DNA from: Actinomycetota bacterium | GTDB lineage: Bacteria > Actinomycetota > Actinomycetes > S36-B12 > UBA5976 | Assembly: GCA_016870945.1 (NCBI GenBank) | Contig: VGAH01000046.1 | Span: 1-7,151 of the forward strand | Length of the DNA stretch: 7,151 bases | Direction of reading: 5' to 3' | Part shown: piece by piece, positions 1 through 5,523 of the stretch | Numbering within the stretch: the first letter of the stretch is position 1 | Layout: each line of letters begins with the position of its first letter | Made by a program: the position numbers and the translations under genes | The notes under the pieces: model-generated | Databases searched by the model: none | The model's input: only the letters and a program-made list of their open reading frames with translations | What the model was told of the DNA's origin: nothing

Positions 1-6
1 AGAAAC

Positions 7-357
7 TTGACTTCGCTGCAATTGGCTGAACTTGCGGCCGCTGCGGCAGATGACAAGAGTGCTAATGACATCGTATTGATAGACGTGCAATCGAGGCTAA
101 GCCTTACGGATTATTTCGTTGTTGCGACAGCCACTAACCCAAGGCAAGTGCGCGCCATCACCGATGCGATCGAAGAGAGATTGGCAGCAGCTGGGGCCAA
201 AGTGACCAGACGCGAGGGAACCGATGAAGGTAAATGGGTTCTCTTGGATTTCACCGATGTCGTCGTGCATGTTCAAGATGTCGAAGCTCGTGACTATTAC
301 GACTTGCCAAGACTTTGGCGTGACTGTCCGATTCAACGTTTCGCGAGAGTCGCATGA
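7..357 (+). CDS. rsfS: Ribosomal silencing factor RsfS (start uncertain)
   Basis: RsfS (Iojap/RsfA family) binds ribosomal protein uL14 on the free 50S subunit and blocks joining to 30S, lowering translation when nutrients are short; that role is family knowledge. The sequence shows nearly the whole domain: DIVLIDV (about residues 20-26), LTDYFVVATA (33-42), the RQVRAITDAIEE helix (46-57), the RREG...WVLLDF stretch (68-81), and the signature VVVHVQD followed by YYDLPRLWRDCP near the C-terminus. The length of about 116 residues is normal for the family. The start is uncertain: TTG at 7 is the only usable start inside the window, it has only a weak AGAAA upstream, and the frame is open to the window edge, so a start a few codons earlier is possible. 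The stop TGA (355-357) overlaps an ATG (354-356) that opens a chain of tiny ORFs leading to the phosphatase. In mycobacteria nadD lies upstream; here that would be outside the window. Confidence 0.93.
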   Translation: MTSLQLAELAAAAADDKSANDIVLIDVQSRLSLTDYFVVATATNPRQVRAITDAIEERLAAAGAKVTRREGTDEGKWVLLDFTDVVVHVQDVEARDYYDLPRLWRDCPIQRFARVA

Positions 358-371
358 AGGTGGCGGCATGA
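354..371 (+). other. Mini-ORF 1 (MKVAA) in the junction repeat
   Basis: ATG AAG GTG GCG GCA TGA. Its ATG overlaps the rsfS stop (ATGA at 354-357) and its own TGA (369-371) overlaps the next ATG at 368. It is far too short to be a functional protein by itself; if translated, its role would be translational coupling. Seen directly in the sequence; translation is unproven. Confidence 0.45.
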
Positions 372-385
372 AGGTGGCGGCATGA
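368..385 (+). other. Mini-ORF 2 (MKVAA) in the junction repeat
   Basis: ATG AAG GTG GCG GCA TGA, identical to mini-ORF 1 but in another frame. A GAAGG core in the preceding repeat unit lies about 7 nt before its ATG, which is a usable spacing. Its stop (383-385) overlaps the ATG at 382. Confidence 0.45.
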
Positions 386-399
386 AGGTCACGACATGA
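382..399 (+). other. Mini-ORF 3 (MKVTT) in the junction repeat
   Basis: ATG AAG GTC ACG ACA TGA. Its stop (397-399) overlaps the phosphatase ATG (396-398), again through ATGA. The last three codons before the stop differ from those of mini-ORFs 1 and 2 at three bases, yet the 5-codon length and both overlaps are kept. Confidence 0.45.
384..389 (+). promoter_or_regulatory. Shine-Dalgarno of the histidine phosphatase
   Basis: GAAGGT lies 6 nt before ATG 396, so direct ribosome entry at the phosphatase is possible without coupling. The same core recurs in the two upstream repeat units, in front of ATGs at 368 and 382. Confidence 0.6.
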
Positions 400-1148
400 A
401 AGGGCGCAGGTTGGTGTTGTGGCGCCACGGCCGCACCGAGTGGAACGCGACCAAACGTTTTCAAGGGCAATCAGACACCCCGTTGGACGAGGTCGGTCAC
501 GCCCAGGCTGAGCGCGCCGCGAAACTCTTAAGCGAACTTGAGCCGTCAAAGTTGGCCGCCTCTGACTTACAACGCGCTCATGACACCGCGCGCTATCTAT
601 CGGCGATTACCGGTTTGCCGATTCAGACTCACCAAGGTTTGCGAGAAACCGGGGCAGGTGCTTGGGAAGGCCTCTATCAACACGAGTTGGTCTCGAAGCA
701 CGCAGACCAACTTCGCGCCTGGGTTCTAGGTGAAGATGTCGTACCGGGCGAAACGGGCGAAAAGCGAACGGTGGTAGCTGCTCGTATGCGCGCTGCAATC
801 GATGAACTCCTGGCCGATGTTCCAGAAGACGGCGTACTCGTGGTTACAACTCATGGTGGCGCTGCTCGCGCGGTAACTGGCACGTTGCTAGAGCTGCCGG
901 TGAAGTATTGGGCAGCCTTTGGTGGGTTAGCGAACGCCGCGTGGACTGTTCTCTCTGAGCCCCACCCGCGATTTGCCCCCCCAGGTGCCTGGGATGCAAA
1001 CACCTTCTCTCAAAACGTTGACGATTCTGGCGAGCCCAAGACCTCGTCCAATGAAATCTCGAGTAATCGGCCAAAGAGTGGCCCCTGGCGGCTGATTGAA
1101 TACAACGCTGGCTCGTTGCCCGAGCCGGTGATTGGTGATGATCGTTGA
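396..1148 (+). CDS. Histidine phosphatase, GpgP / phosphoglycerate-mutase-like
   Basis: A branch-1 histidine phosphatase superfamily member. Visible catalytic features are LWRHGRTEWN with the nucleophile His11 (Arg10, Gly12), SDLQRA with Arg60, GLRETGAGAWEG with the likely general acid Glu84, and VVTTHGG with His153. The core resembles Rv2419c of Mycobacterium, glucosyl-3-phosphoglycerate phosphatase (GpgP), also next to rsfS, including the late LPVKYWAAFGGLANAAW and WRLIEYNA blocks. The substrate cannot be settled from sequence, so glucosyl-3-phosphoglycerate, another phosphosugar, or a phosphoester more generally all remain possible. At 250 residues it is longer than the roughly 220 I recall for Rv2419c; the excess is a polar Ser/Asn/Pro-rich segment at about 189-229, between the last core strand and WRLIEYNA. 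ATG 396 is chosen because it has a well-spaced GAAGGT and gives a normal N-terminus. It is probably soluble and cytoplasmic, as no signal or membrane segment is visible. Confidence 0.9.
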   Translation: MKGRRLVLWRHGRTEWNATKRFQGQSDTPLDEVGHAQAERAAKLLSELEPSKLAASDLQRAHDTARYLSAITGLPIQTHQGLRETGAGAWEGLYQHELVSKHADQLRAWVLGEDVVPGETGEKRTVVAARMRAAIDELLADVPEDGVLVVTTHGGAARAVTGTLLELPVKYWAAFGGLANAAWTVLSEPHPRFAPPGAWDANTFSQNVDDSGEPKTSSNEISSNRPKSGPWRLIEYNAGSLPEPVIGDDR

Positions 1149-1186
1149 TTTATCATTGGGCAATTCGTAAGTAGCGAGATTGTTTG

Positions 1187-1211
1187 CGATGTGGCCGAGG
1201 TGGCCACATTG
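1187..1211 (+). repeat. Inverted repeat / hairpin in the tRNA leader
   Basis: CGATGTGGCC (1187-1196) pairs with GGCCACATTG (1202-1211) around a 5-nt loop GAGGT: ten pairs, one of them G-U. It ends only 5 nt before the tRNA-Ala 5' end. No U-run follows, so it is not a classical intrinsic terminator. It could be a terminator of the U-less type sometimes proposed for actinobacteria, a 5' leader structure affecting RNase P processing, or a protein-binding dyad. Confidence 0.55.
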
Positions 1212-1216
1212 TCGAT

Positions 1217-1289
1217 GGGGCTATAGCTCAGCTGGTAGAGCACTTGCCTGGCAGGCAAGGGGTCAGGGGTTCAAGTCCCCTTAGCTCCA
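1217..1289 (+). tRNA. tRNA-Ala (anticodon GGC)
   Basis: A full cloverleaf can be folded by hand. The acceptor is GGGGCTA (1217-1223) with TAGCTCC (1282-1288). The D arm is GCTC/GAGC around AGCTGGTA, the anticodon arm CTTGC/GCAAG with loop CTGGCAG (anticodon GGC at 1250-1252), and the T arm AGGGG/CCCCT around TTCAAGT. The third acceptor pair is G-U, the classic alanine identity element G3:U70, which independently supports the anticodon assignment. The discriminator is A; the 3' CCA is not encoded (ACT follows), so it must be added by nucleotidyltransferase. It reads GCC/GCU codons. It lies 68 nt after the phosphatase stop and 5 nt before the next start codon. Confidence 0.97.
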
Positions 1290-1294
1290 CTGAA

Positions 1295-1897
1295 ATGAAC
1301 GCAGCCGTCATTCGTCGAATCGCGGTTGTGGGGCCTGAGTGCAGTGGCAAGACCACAGCTGTTGGCGCGATTGCCAAGTGGCTTAGCGAGGCTGGGCACG
1401 CAGTCGCAGTGGTGCCCGAGGCTGGTCGTATCTATGCCGAGGCGCTACCACTCGATCACGTGTGGACTATGGATGACGAAGTGGCGGTCGCGAGATTGCA
1501 TGCTCGGCTTACTGCTGAAGCGACGGCTGAAATCGAGGGTGGTTCAGGTTTTGTGGTTAGCGATGGCTCGGGGCTCACACCGCGAGTTTGGGCGCTTCGC
1601 GGTTTTGGCGAAGAATCCTCGGCGCTAGTTGAGTTAGATGACACGGGGGCAGCCGATTTCATTTTCTTGGCAAAGCCGGATCTGCCGTGGCACCCTGACC
1701 CGATACGAACGTCAGCAGAGAATCGTCCGATCGAGTATGCGATTTATATGGACCTGTTGAGCAAGGGGTCATATAACTTCACCACGCTCGAAGGCCACGG
1801 CCCCTCGCGCCTCACCCCCGCCTATGAGGCCCTTAAGAAACTCATTGATGGTGCGGGCAAGTGTGAGAGCGAAGGCTCGGTGACTTCAAGTGGTTGA
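1295..1897 (+). CDS. NadR-like P-loop kinase (AAA_28-type ATPase)
   Basis: A 200-residue protein resembling the C-terminal ribosylnicotinamide-kinase domain of NadR. It has a Walker A motif GPECSGKTT (13-21), PEAGRIY (41-47) in the NadR-type substrate region, VVSDGSGLTP (87-96) as the probable Walker B/catalytic region, FLAKPDLPWHPDPIR (124-138) matching the LxxPDxPW..D.xR block, and a C-terminal GHGPSR (167-172). No nicotinamide-mononucleotide adenylyltransferase domain and no helix-turn-helix are present, so it is kinase-only. Phosphorylation of nicotinamide riboside is the most likely activity by family, but other nucleosides or vitamins cannot be excluded. ATG 1295 is chosen because the P-loop strand begins only a few residues later; an in-frame extension upstream would translate through the tRNA and is an artefact. 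No Shine-Dalgarno is visible, since the 15 nt before the ATG are mostly tRNA. The stop overlaps the leuS start by 8 nt. Confidence 0.82.
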   Translation: MNAAVIRRIAVVGPECSGKTTAVGAIAKWLSEAGHAVAVVPEAGRIYAEALPLDHVWTMDDEVAVARLHARLTAEATAEIEGGSGFVVSDGSGLTPRVWALRGFGEESSALVELDDTGAADFIFLAKPDLPWHPDPIRTSAENRPIEYAIYMDLLSKGSYNFTTLEGHGPSRLTPAYEALKKLIDGAGKCESEGSVTSSG

Positions 1898-4382
1898 GGC
1901 GAAAGAGGCGGAGCAATTTGACTTCAAGGTGATGCAAGAAAAGTGGTTGCCTGTTTGGGAAGAGATTGCACCCTTTACCGCACGCGACGACCCGAATGAC
2001 ACTAGGCCCCGCTCGTACGTGCTTGACATGTTTTCGTACCCGTCTGGTGATTTACACATGGGCCACGCCGAAGCATTCGCACTAGGTGACGTCGTGGCGC
2101 GCTATCGATTTCAACAGGGTCACAACGTGCTGCACCCGATCGCGTGGGATTCTTTTGGGCTACCTGCCGAGAACGCAGCGATTGCCCGAGATGAAAACCC
2201 TGCAACCTGGACTTACCAAAACATCGACACCCAGGCCGAATCATTCAAGCGCTACGCCATTTCGTTTGACTGGACAAGGCGCTTTAACACATCTGACCCC
2301 GAGTACTACCGCTGGACTCAAGCTCTTTTCTTACAGTTTTACGAACGCGGCCTCGCCTACCGAAAGGCGAGCAGCGTCAACTGGTGCCCGTCTTGTCAAA
2401 CCGTGCTCGCGAATGAACAAGTAGTTGCTGGCGAGTGCGAACGGTGTGGTGCGACAGTCACCAAGCGCGAGCTAACCCAGTGGTATTTCAAGATCACCGA
2501 CTACGCACAACGCTTACTCGACGACATGGCCGAGCTACAGGGGCGTTGGCCAGAGCGGGTATTGACTATGCAGCGAAACTGGATCGGTCGAAGCGAAGGT
2601 GCATTCGTTGATTTCGCCATCGAAGGGCGAGCCGAACCGGTGCGGGTATTTACTACCCGTCCAGACACTCTTTACGGCGCCACATTCTTCGTAATCGCCG
2701 CTGACTCACCGTTAGCTCGCGAACTCGTCTCCCCCGACCAACTGTCGGCATTCGAGAAATATTTGGACGAGGTGCGCCGCGCCACCGATATCGAGCGTCT
2801 TTCGGCCGATCGACCAAAGACTGGTGTGCCACTTGGGCGCTTTGCGGTTAACCCATTAACCGGTGAGCAAATTCCGATCTGGGCAGCTGATTACGTACTT
2901 GCCGACTATGGAACTGGTGCCATCATGGCGGTGCCGGCGCACGACCAGCGCGATCTCGATTTTGCAAAAGCATTCAACTTGCCCGTTCGAAAAGTTGTCG
3001 AGACAGGCGAAGATGACCCAGCAATAACTTTCGTTGCGACAACTGGTGACGGTGTGCTCGTGAACTCAGATGCACTTAATGGGCTTAGCAAAGACCAAGC
3101 CATAACAAAAGCAATTGAGCTACTCGAAGCCGCCGGCAGAGGGGAGAAGACGATCAACTATCGCCTTAGAGACTGGCTGCTTTCAAGACAGCGTTATTGG
3201 GGCGCCCCGATTCCGATAATTCATTGCGCGGTCTGTGGTGAGGTGCCCGTACCTGAGGTCGACTTGCCAGTGCGCCTACCAGAGCTAAAAGGTGATCAAC
3301 TAAAACCTAAGGGCATTTCGCCGTTGGCGGGTGCAACTGAGTGGGTCAACGTCAAGTGCCCCAAATGTGGTGCAGCGGCAAAGCGTGACACCGACACCAT
3401 GGACACGTTCGTTGACAGCTCTTGGTACTACTTCAGATATTGCTCACCGCATGATGCAAGCCAAGCCTTTGACCCAGCACAGGTGCGCCGCTGGATGCCG
3501 GTCGCGCAATACGTTGGCGGTGTTGAGCACGCAATCTTGCATTTGCTCTACAGTCGATTCTTTACCAAAGTCTTGTTTGACATAGGCTTACTTGAATTCA
3601 ATGAGCCCTTCACGGCGCTAATGAACCAAGGGCAAGTGATCTTAAATGGTGCGGCGATGTCAAAATCGAAAGGCAACATGGTCGATCTCGGTCAGCAGAT
3701 CGATGAATTCGGTGTAGATGCCGTGCGCCTGACTATGGTCTTTGCCGGGCCAGCCGAAGACGACATTGACTGGGCCGACGTCTCACCTGCAGGTTCAAAG
3801 AAGTTTCTCGCGCGCGTATGGCGTTTGGCGTTGGATGTGCAAAACGCCGGCACACACGCAGCAGCTCAAACTGGTGCGGACGGCGACGCCGCAGCTCTCG
3901 AGTTGCGCAAAGCAACCCATCGCACCATTCACGACGCCACCAGCGCGCTGGATTCATTTCGCTTTAACGTCATGATCGCGCGCCTGATGGAGCTAACCAA
4001 CGCGACCCGTAAGGCAATTGATGGCCCACTCGGCTCAAGTCACCCAGCTGTTCGCGAGGCCGTAGAGAACCTGGCGATCATGCTTTCGCTAGTTGCGCCT
4101 TACACAGCAGAAGACATGTGGGCGCGCTTGGGTCACCAGCCCACCGTCGCCCTTGCCGGCTGGCCAGTGGCTGATGCCACGTTGATTGCCGAAGATTCGG
4201 TTACGTGTGTTGTGCAAATCGCCGGCAAAGTGCGCGCTCGTCTAGAAGTCCCGCTCGAGATCACCCAAGATGCTCTCGAAAAGCTCGCATTGGCTGACCC
4301 CGCAGTGCAGGCGGCCTTGGGTGGTAAGCCCCCGTCTCGAGCGGTGATAAAGCCCCCGAAGCTCGTGAACCTCGTCCCCTAA
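1890..4382 (+). CDS. leuS: Leucyl-tRNA synthetase
   Basis: Class Ia synthetase charging tRNA-Leu in the cytoplasm. The class signatures are HMGH (56-59, the HIGH motif) and AMSKSKGN (589-596, the KMSKS loop). The zinc-finger insertion has WCPSC (165-169) with Cys183 and Cys186. The CP1 editing domain shows TTRPDTLYG (255-263) and GTGAIMAVPAHDQRD (341-355), so post-transfer editing should be intact. A second cysteine set, HCAVC (445-449) with CPKC (490-493), flanks the leucine-specific region before DTMDTFVDSSWYYFRY. The C-terminal domain ends in KPPKLVNLVP, the usual family ending, so the 830-residue protein is complete, although shorter than the more than 900 residues I recall for mycobacterial and streptomycete LeuS. 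GTG 1890 is the first start after an in-frame TGA at 1881. It has only a distant GAAGG (14 nt away), so coupling to the upstream gene (8-nt overlap) probably drives initiation. The next start (GTG-ATG at about 1929) would remove the conserved QFDFK lead-in. Confidence 0.98.
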   Translation: MVEAKEAEQFDFKVMQEKWLPVWEEIAPFTARDDPNDTRPRSYVLDMFSYPSGDLHMGHAEAFALGDVVARYRFQQGHNVLHPIAWDSFGLPAENAAIARDENPATWTYQNIDTQAESFKRYAISFDWTRRFNTSDPEYYRWTQALFLQFYERGLAYRKASSVNWCPSCQTVLANEQVVAGECERCGATVTKRELTQWYFKITDYAQRLLDDMAELQGRWPERVLTMQRNWIGRSEGAFVDFAIEGRAEPVRVFTTRPDTLYGATFFVIAADSPLARELVSPDQLSAFEKYLDEVRRATDIERLSADRPKTGVPLGRFAVNPLTGEQIPIWAADYVLADYGTGAIMAVPAHDQRDLDFAKAFNLPVRKVVETGEDDPAITFVATTGDGVLVNSDALNGLSKDQAITKAIELLEAAGRGEKTINYRLRDWLLSRQRYWGAPIPIIHCAVCGEVPVPEVDLPVRLPELKGDQLKPKGISPLAGATEWVNVKCPKCGAAAKRDTDTMDTFVDSSWYYFRYCSPHDASQAFDPAQVRRWMPVAQYVGGVEHAILHLLYSRFFTKVLFDIGLLEFNEPFTALMNQGQVILNGAAMSKSKGNMVDLGQQIDEFGVDAVRLTMVFAGPAEDDIDWADVSPAGSKKFLARVWRLALDVQNAGTHAAAQTGADGDAAALELRKATHRTIHDATSALDSFRFNVMIARLMELTNATRKAIDGPLGSSHPAVREAVENLAIMLSLVAPYTAEDMWARLGHQPTVALAGWPVADATLIAEDSVTCVVQIAGKVRARLEVPLEITQDALEKLALADPAVQAALGGKPPSRAVIKPPKLVNLVP

Positions 4383-4416
4383 CCCCACCCCGGCGGTCGA
4401 TTTAGACAACATCGGC

Positions 4417-4445
4417 TTGACGTAATTCCCCCGGCCCTCTAAATT
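4417..4445 (+). promoter_or_regulatory. Predicted promoter of the iron ABC operon
   Basis: TTGACG (4417-4422, 5/6 to TTGACA) is separated by 17 nt from TAAATT (4440-4445, 4/6 to TATAAT, and a perfect fit to the actinobacterial TAnnnT form). The start site is predicted near 4452, inside the dyad described separately. This is the best promoter seen by eye in the window. Confidence 0.65.
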
Positions 4446-4469
4446 AGGCAACACCCGTGTTACCTAATT
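4442..4469 (+). promoter_or_regulatory. 28-bp dyad operator, DtxR/IdeR-like half-sites
   Basis: Left arm AATTAGGcAACAC (4442-4454) and right arm GTGTTaCCTAATT (4457-4469) are inverted repeats with 12 of 13 positions complementary, around a central CC. The dyad overlaps the -10 box and the predicted start site and stops 1 nt before the Shine-Dalgarno, so a bound protein would block transcription. The inner half-sites TTAGGCAAC and GTTACCTAA match the IdeR/DtxR half-site (remembered as TWAGGTWAG / CTWACCTWA) at 7/9 and 8/9. The gap between them is 6 bp rather than 1 bp. Given the ferric-transport genes downstream, an iron- or manganese-responsive repressor is the natural inference; a Fur-family or unrelated regulator is possible. 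Confidence 0.7.
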
Positions 4470-4470
4470 G

Positions 4471-4476
4471 AAAGGG
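4471..4476 (+). promoter_or_regulatory. Shine-Dalgarno fixing the TTG start of the binding protein
   Basis: AAAGGG lies 7 nt before TTG 4484, at optimal spacing. It decides in favour of this non-ATG start, which also yields a well-formed lipoprotein signal peptide. Confidence 0.7.
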
Positions 4477-4483
4477 CAGAACT

Positions 4484-5512
4484 TTGCAAAGAACGGCTCT
4501 AAAGGCTTTGGCGGCCGCCCTGCTTGCCACGAGCCTCGCAGGCTGCGCGGGCACCAGCACCAGCGACACCGCCGCGCAAGATTCCGACGGCGCGCTCACC
4601 ATGTATTCAGGCCGCAACGAAGAATTTGTCGGGCCACTTCTTGAGGAGTTCCAAACCCAAACCGGCATAAACGTCGATGTTCGCTACGGCGACTCTGCCG
4701 ATCTGGCCGCTCAGCTTCTTGAGGAGGGCGATCGAACCCCGTCCGACCTGTTTTGGGCACAAGATGCCGGCGCACTCAGCTCGGTAGCACTCGGTGGGCT
4801 GGCGACCTCGCTCCCGACCGATGTGGTTTCGGTGGTTCCAGCAGAGTTTCGCGGCCCTTCAGAGCAGTGGGTTGGCGTGAGTGGGCGCATGCGTAACTTC
4901 GTTTACAACAAAGACAAAGTCTCAACTGGCGAATTGCCGAAGTCGGTTACCGAGCTAGCTGATCCAAAATGGAATGGACGGGTAGGCATCGCCCCGACCA
5001 ATGCCTCGTTTCAAGCCTTCGTAACAGCGCTTCGACTTTCTGCCGGCGAAGAGGCAGCCGAGAAGTGGCTACGAGACTTAAAAGCCAACGGAGCAAAGCT
5101 CTACGAAAAAAACTCGCAGGTAGTGCAAGCCGTTAACGACGGCGAGATTGATCTTGGCCTAGTCAATCACTACTACGTATATGCGCTCAAAGATGAATTG
5201 GGCGAGACCAAAGCAGAGAACGGCTTCTTTGCTCCAAACGACCCAGGGTCTCTGGTCAACATTGCCGGGGTTTTGATAACGCCGAAGGGCAGTAAAGATC
5301 CAGATGCGAGGGTGTTACTTGAGTGGCTTTTATCTGCGAGCACTCAGCAAAAAATCGTTGACCAATTAAGGGAGTACCCAGTGGTTGCATCGGTTAGCGC
5401 ACCTTCAGGTCTACCGGTGTTGTCAGAGATTCCAGGCCCGGGTGTGGCCTTAAATGACTTAGCTGACCTGCCTGCGACCTTGCAGCTCTTGGCAAAGGTC
5501 GGGCTCGTCTGA
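4484..5512 (+). CDS. Fe(III) ABC transporter substrate-binding lipoprotein (FbpA/FutA-like)
   Basis: Extracytoplasmic binding protein delivering ferric iron to the permease encoded next to it. Residues 1-21 form a lipoprotein signal: basic MQRTALK, a hydrophobic core, then lipobox LAGC with Cys21 as the lipidated residue. A Ser/Thr/Asp-rich linker (about 22-36) leads into the mature domain. Family features are LTMYSGRNEEFVGPLLEEF (38-56), LFWAQDAGALSS (89-100), NFVYNKDKV (138-146), LADPKWNGRVGIAPTN (158-173), and VNHYYVY (227-233). Tyr230-Tyr231 correspond to the adjacent tyrosine ligands of FbpA-type ferric-binding proteins, and Tyr41 is a further candidate. These support iron rather than thiamine, sulfate or phosphonate as substrate. 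The length of 342 is typical. It is the first gene of the operon behind the promoter and dyad, and its stop lies within a few bases of the permease start. Free ferric ion versus a ferric chelate cannot be told from sequence. Confidence 0.9.
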   Translation: MQRTALKALAAALLATSLAGCAGTSTSDTAAQDSDGALTMYSGRNEEFVGPLLEEFQTQTGINVDVRYGDSADLAAQLLEEGDRTPSDLFWAQDAGALSSVALGGLATSLPTDVVSVVPAEFRGPSEQWVGVSGRMRNFVYNKDKVSTGELPKSVTELADPKWNGRVGIAPTNASFQAFVTALRLSAGEEAAEKWLRDLKANGAKLYEKNSQVVQAVNDGEIDLGLVNHYYVYALKDELGETKAENGFFAPNDPGSLVNIAGVLITPKGSKDPDARVLLEWLLSASTQQKIVDQLREYPVVASVSAPSGLPVLSEIPGPGVALNDLADLPATLQLLAKVGLV

Positions 5513-5523
5513 TCCCTAAGAGG

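Larger units (their letters stand above)
353..408 (+). repeat. 14-nt tandem repeat at the rsfS/phosphatase junction
   Basis: The unit CATGAAGGTGGCGG occurs perfectly at 353-366 and 367-380. It is followed by an 11/14 match at 381-394 (CATGAAGGTCACGA) and a degenerate fourth unit at 395-408 that holds the start of the next gene. Each unit carries an ATG, a TGA overlapping it, and a GAAGG Shine-Dalgarno-like core. Because 14 is not a multiple of 3, successive ATGs (354, 368, 382, 396) fall in rotating frames. The probable origin is slippage duplication of an ancestral stop/SD/start junction (inference). Confidence 0.9.

Noticed and set aside
97..549. 150-codon open frame on the - strand across the rsfS/phosphatase junction
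   Set aside because: It is antisense to two well-supported genes, has no domain, and has a Cys/Arg-rich composition typical of a shadow frame.
1145..1173. Possible tRNA promoter TTGATT-17-TAAGTA
   Set aside because: The spacing is right but the -10 matches the consensus at only 2 of 6 positions; such a match is expected by chance.
1184..1294. An in-frame upstream extension of the NadR-like gene starting near 1184
   Set aside because: It reads straight through the tRNA; the GAIAQLVEHLPGRQGVRGSSPLSS-like peptide is the well-known false translation of a tRNA gene.
3220..3370. Second cysteine pair set in LeuS (Cys446/449 and Cys490/493) as a novel zinc site
   Set aside because: Comparable CxxC pairs are known in the leucine-specific region of other bacterial LeuS, for example the Thermus type, so it is a family variant and not new.
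4395..4417. Possible leuS terminator hairpin (GGTCGAT with ATCGGCT)
   Set aside because: Only about 7 pairs including two G-U, a 9-nt loop, no U-run, and it runs into the -35 box of the iron operon promoter; too weak to annotate.
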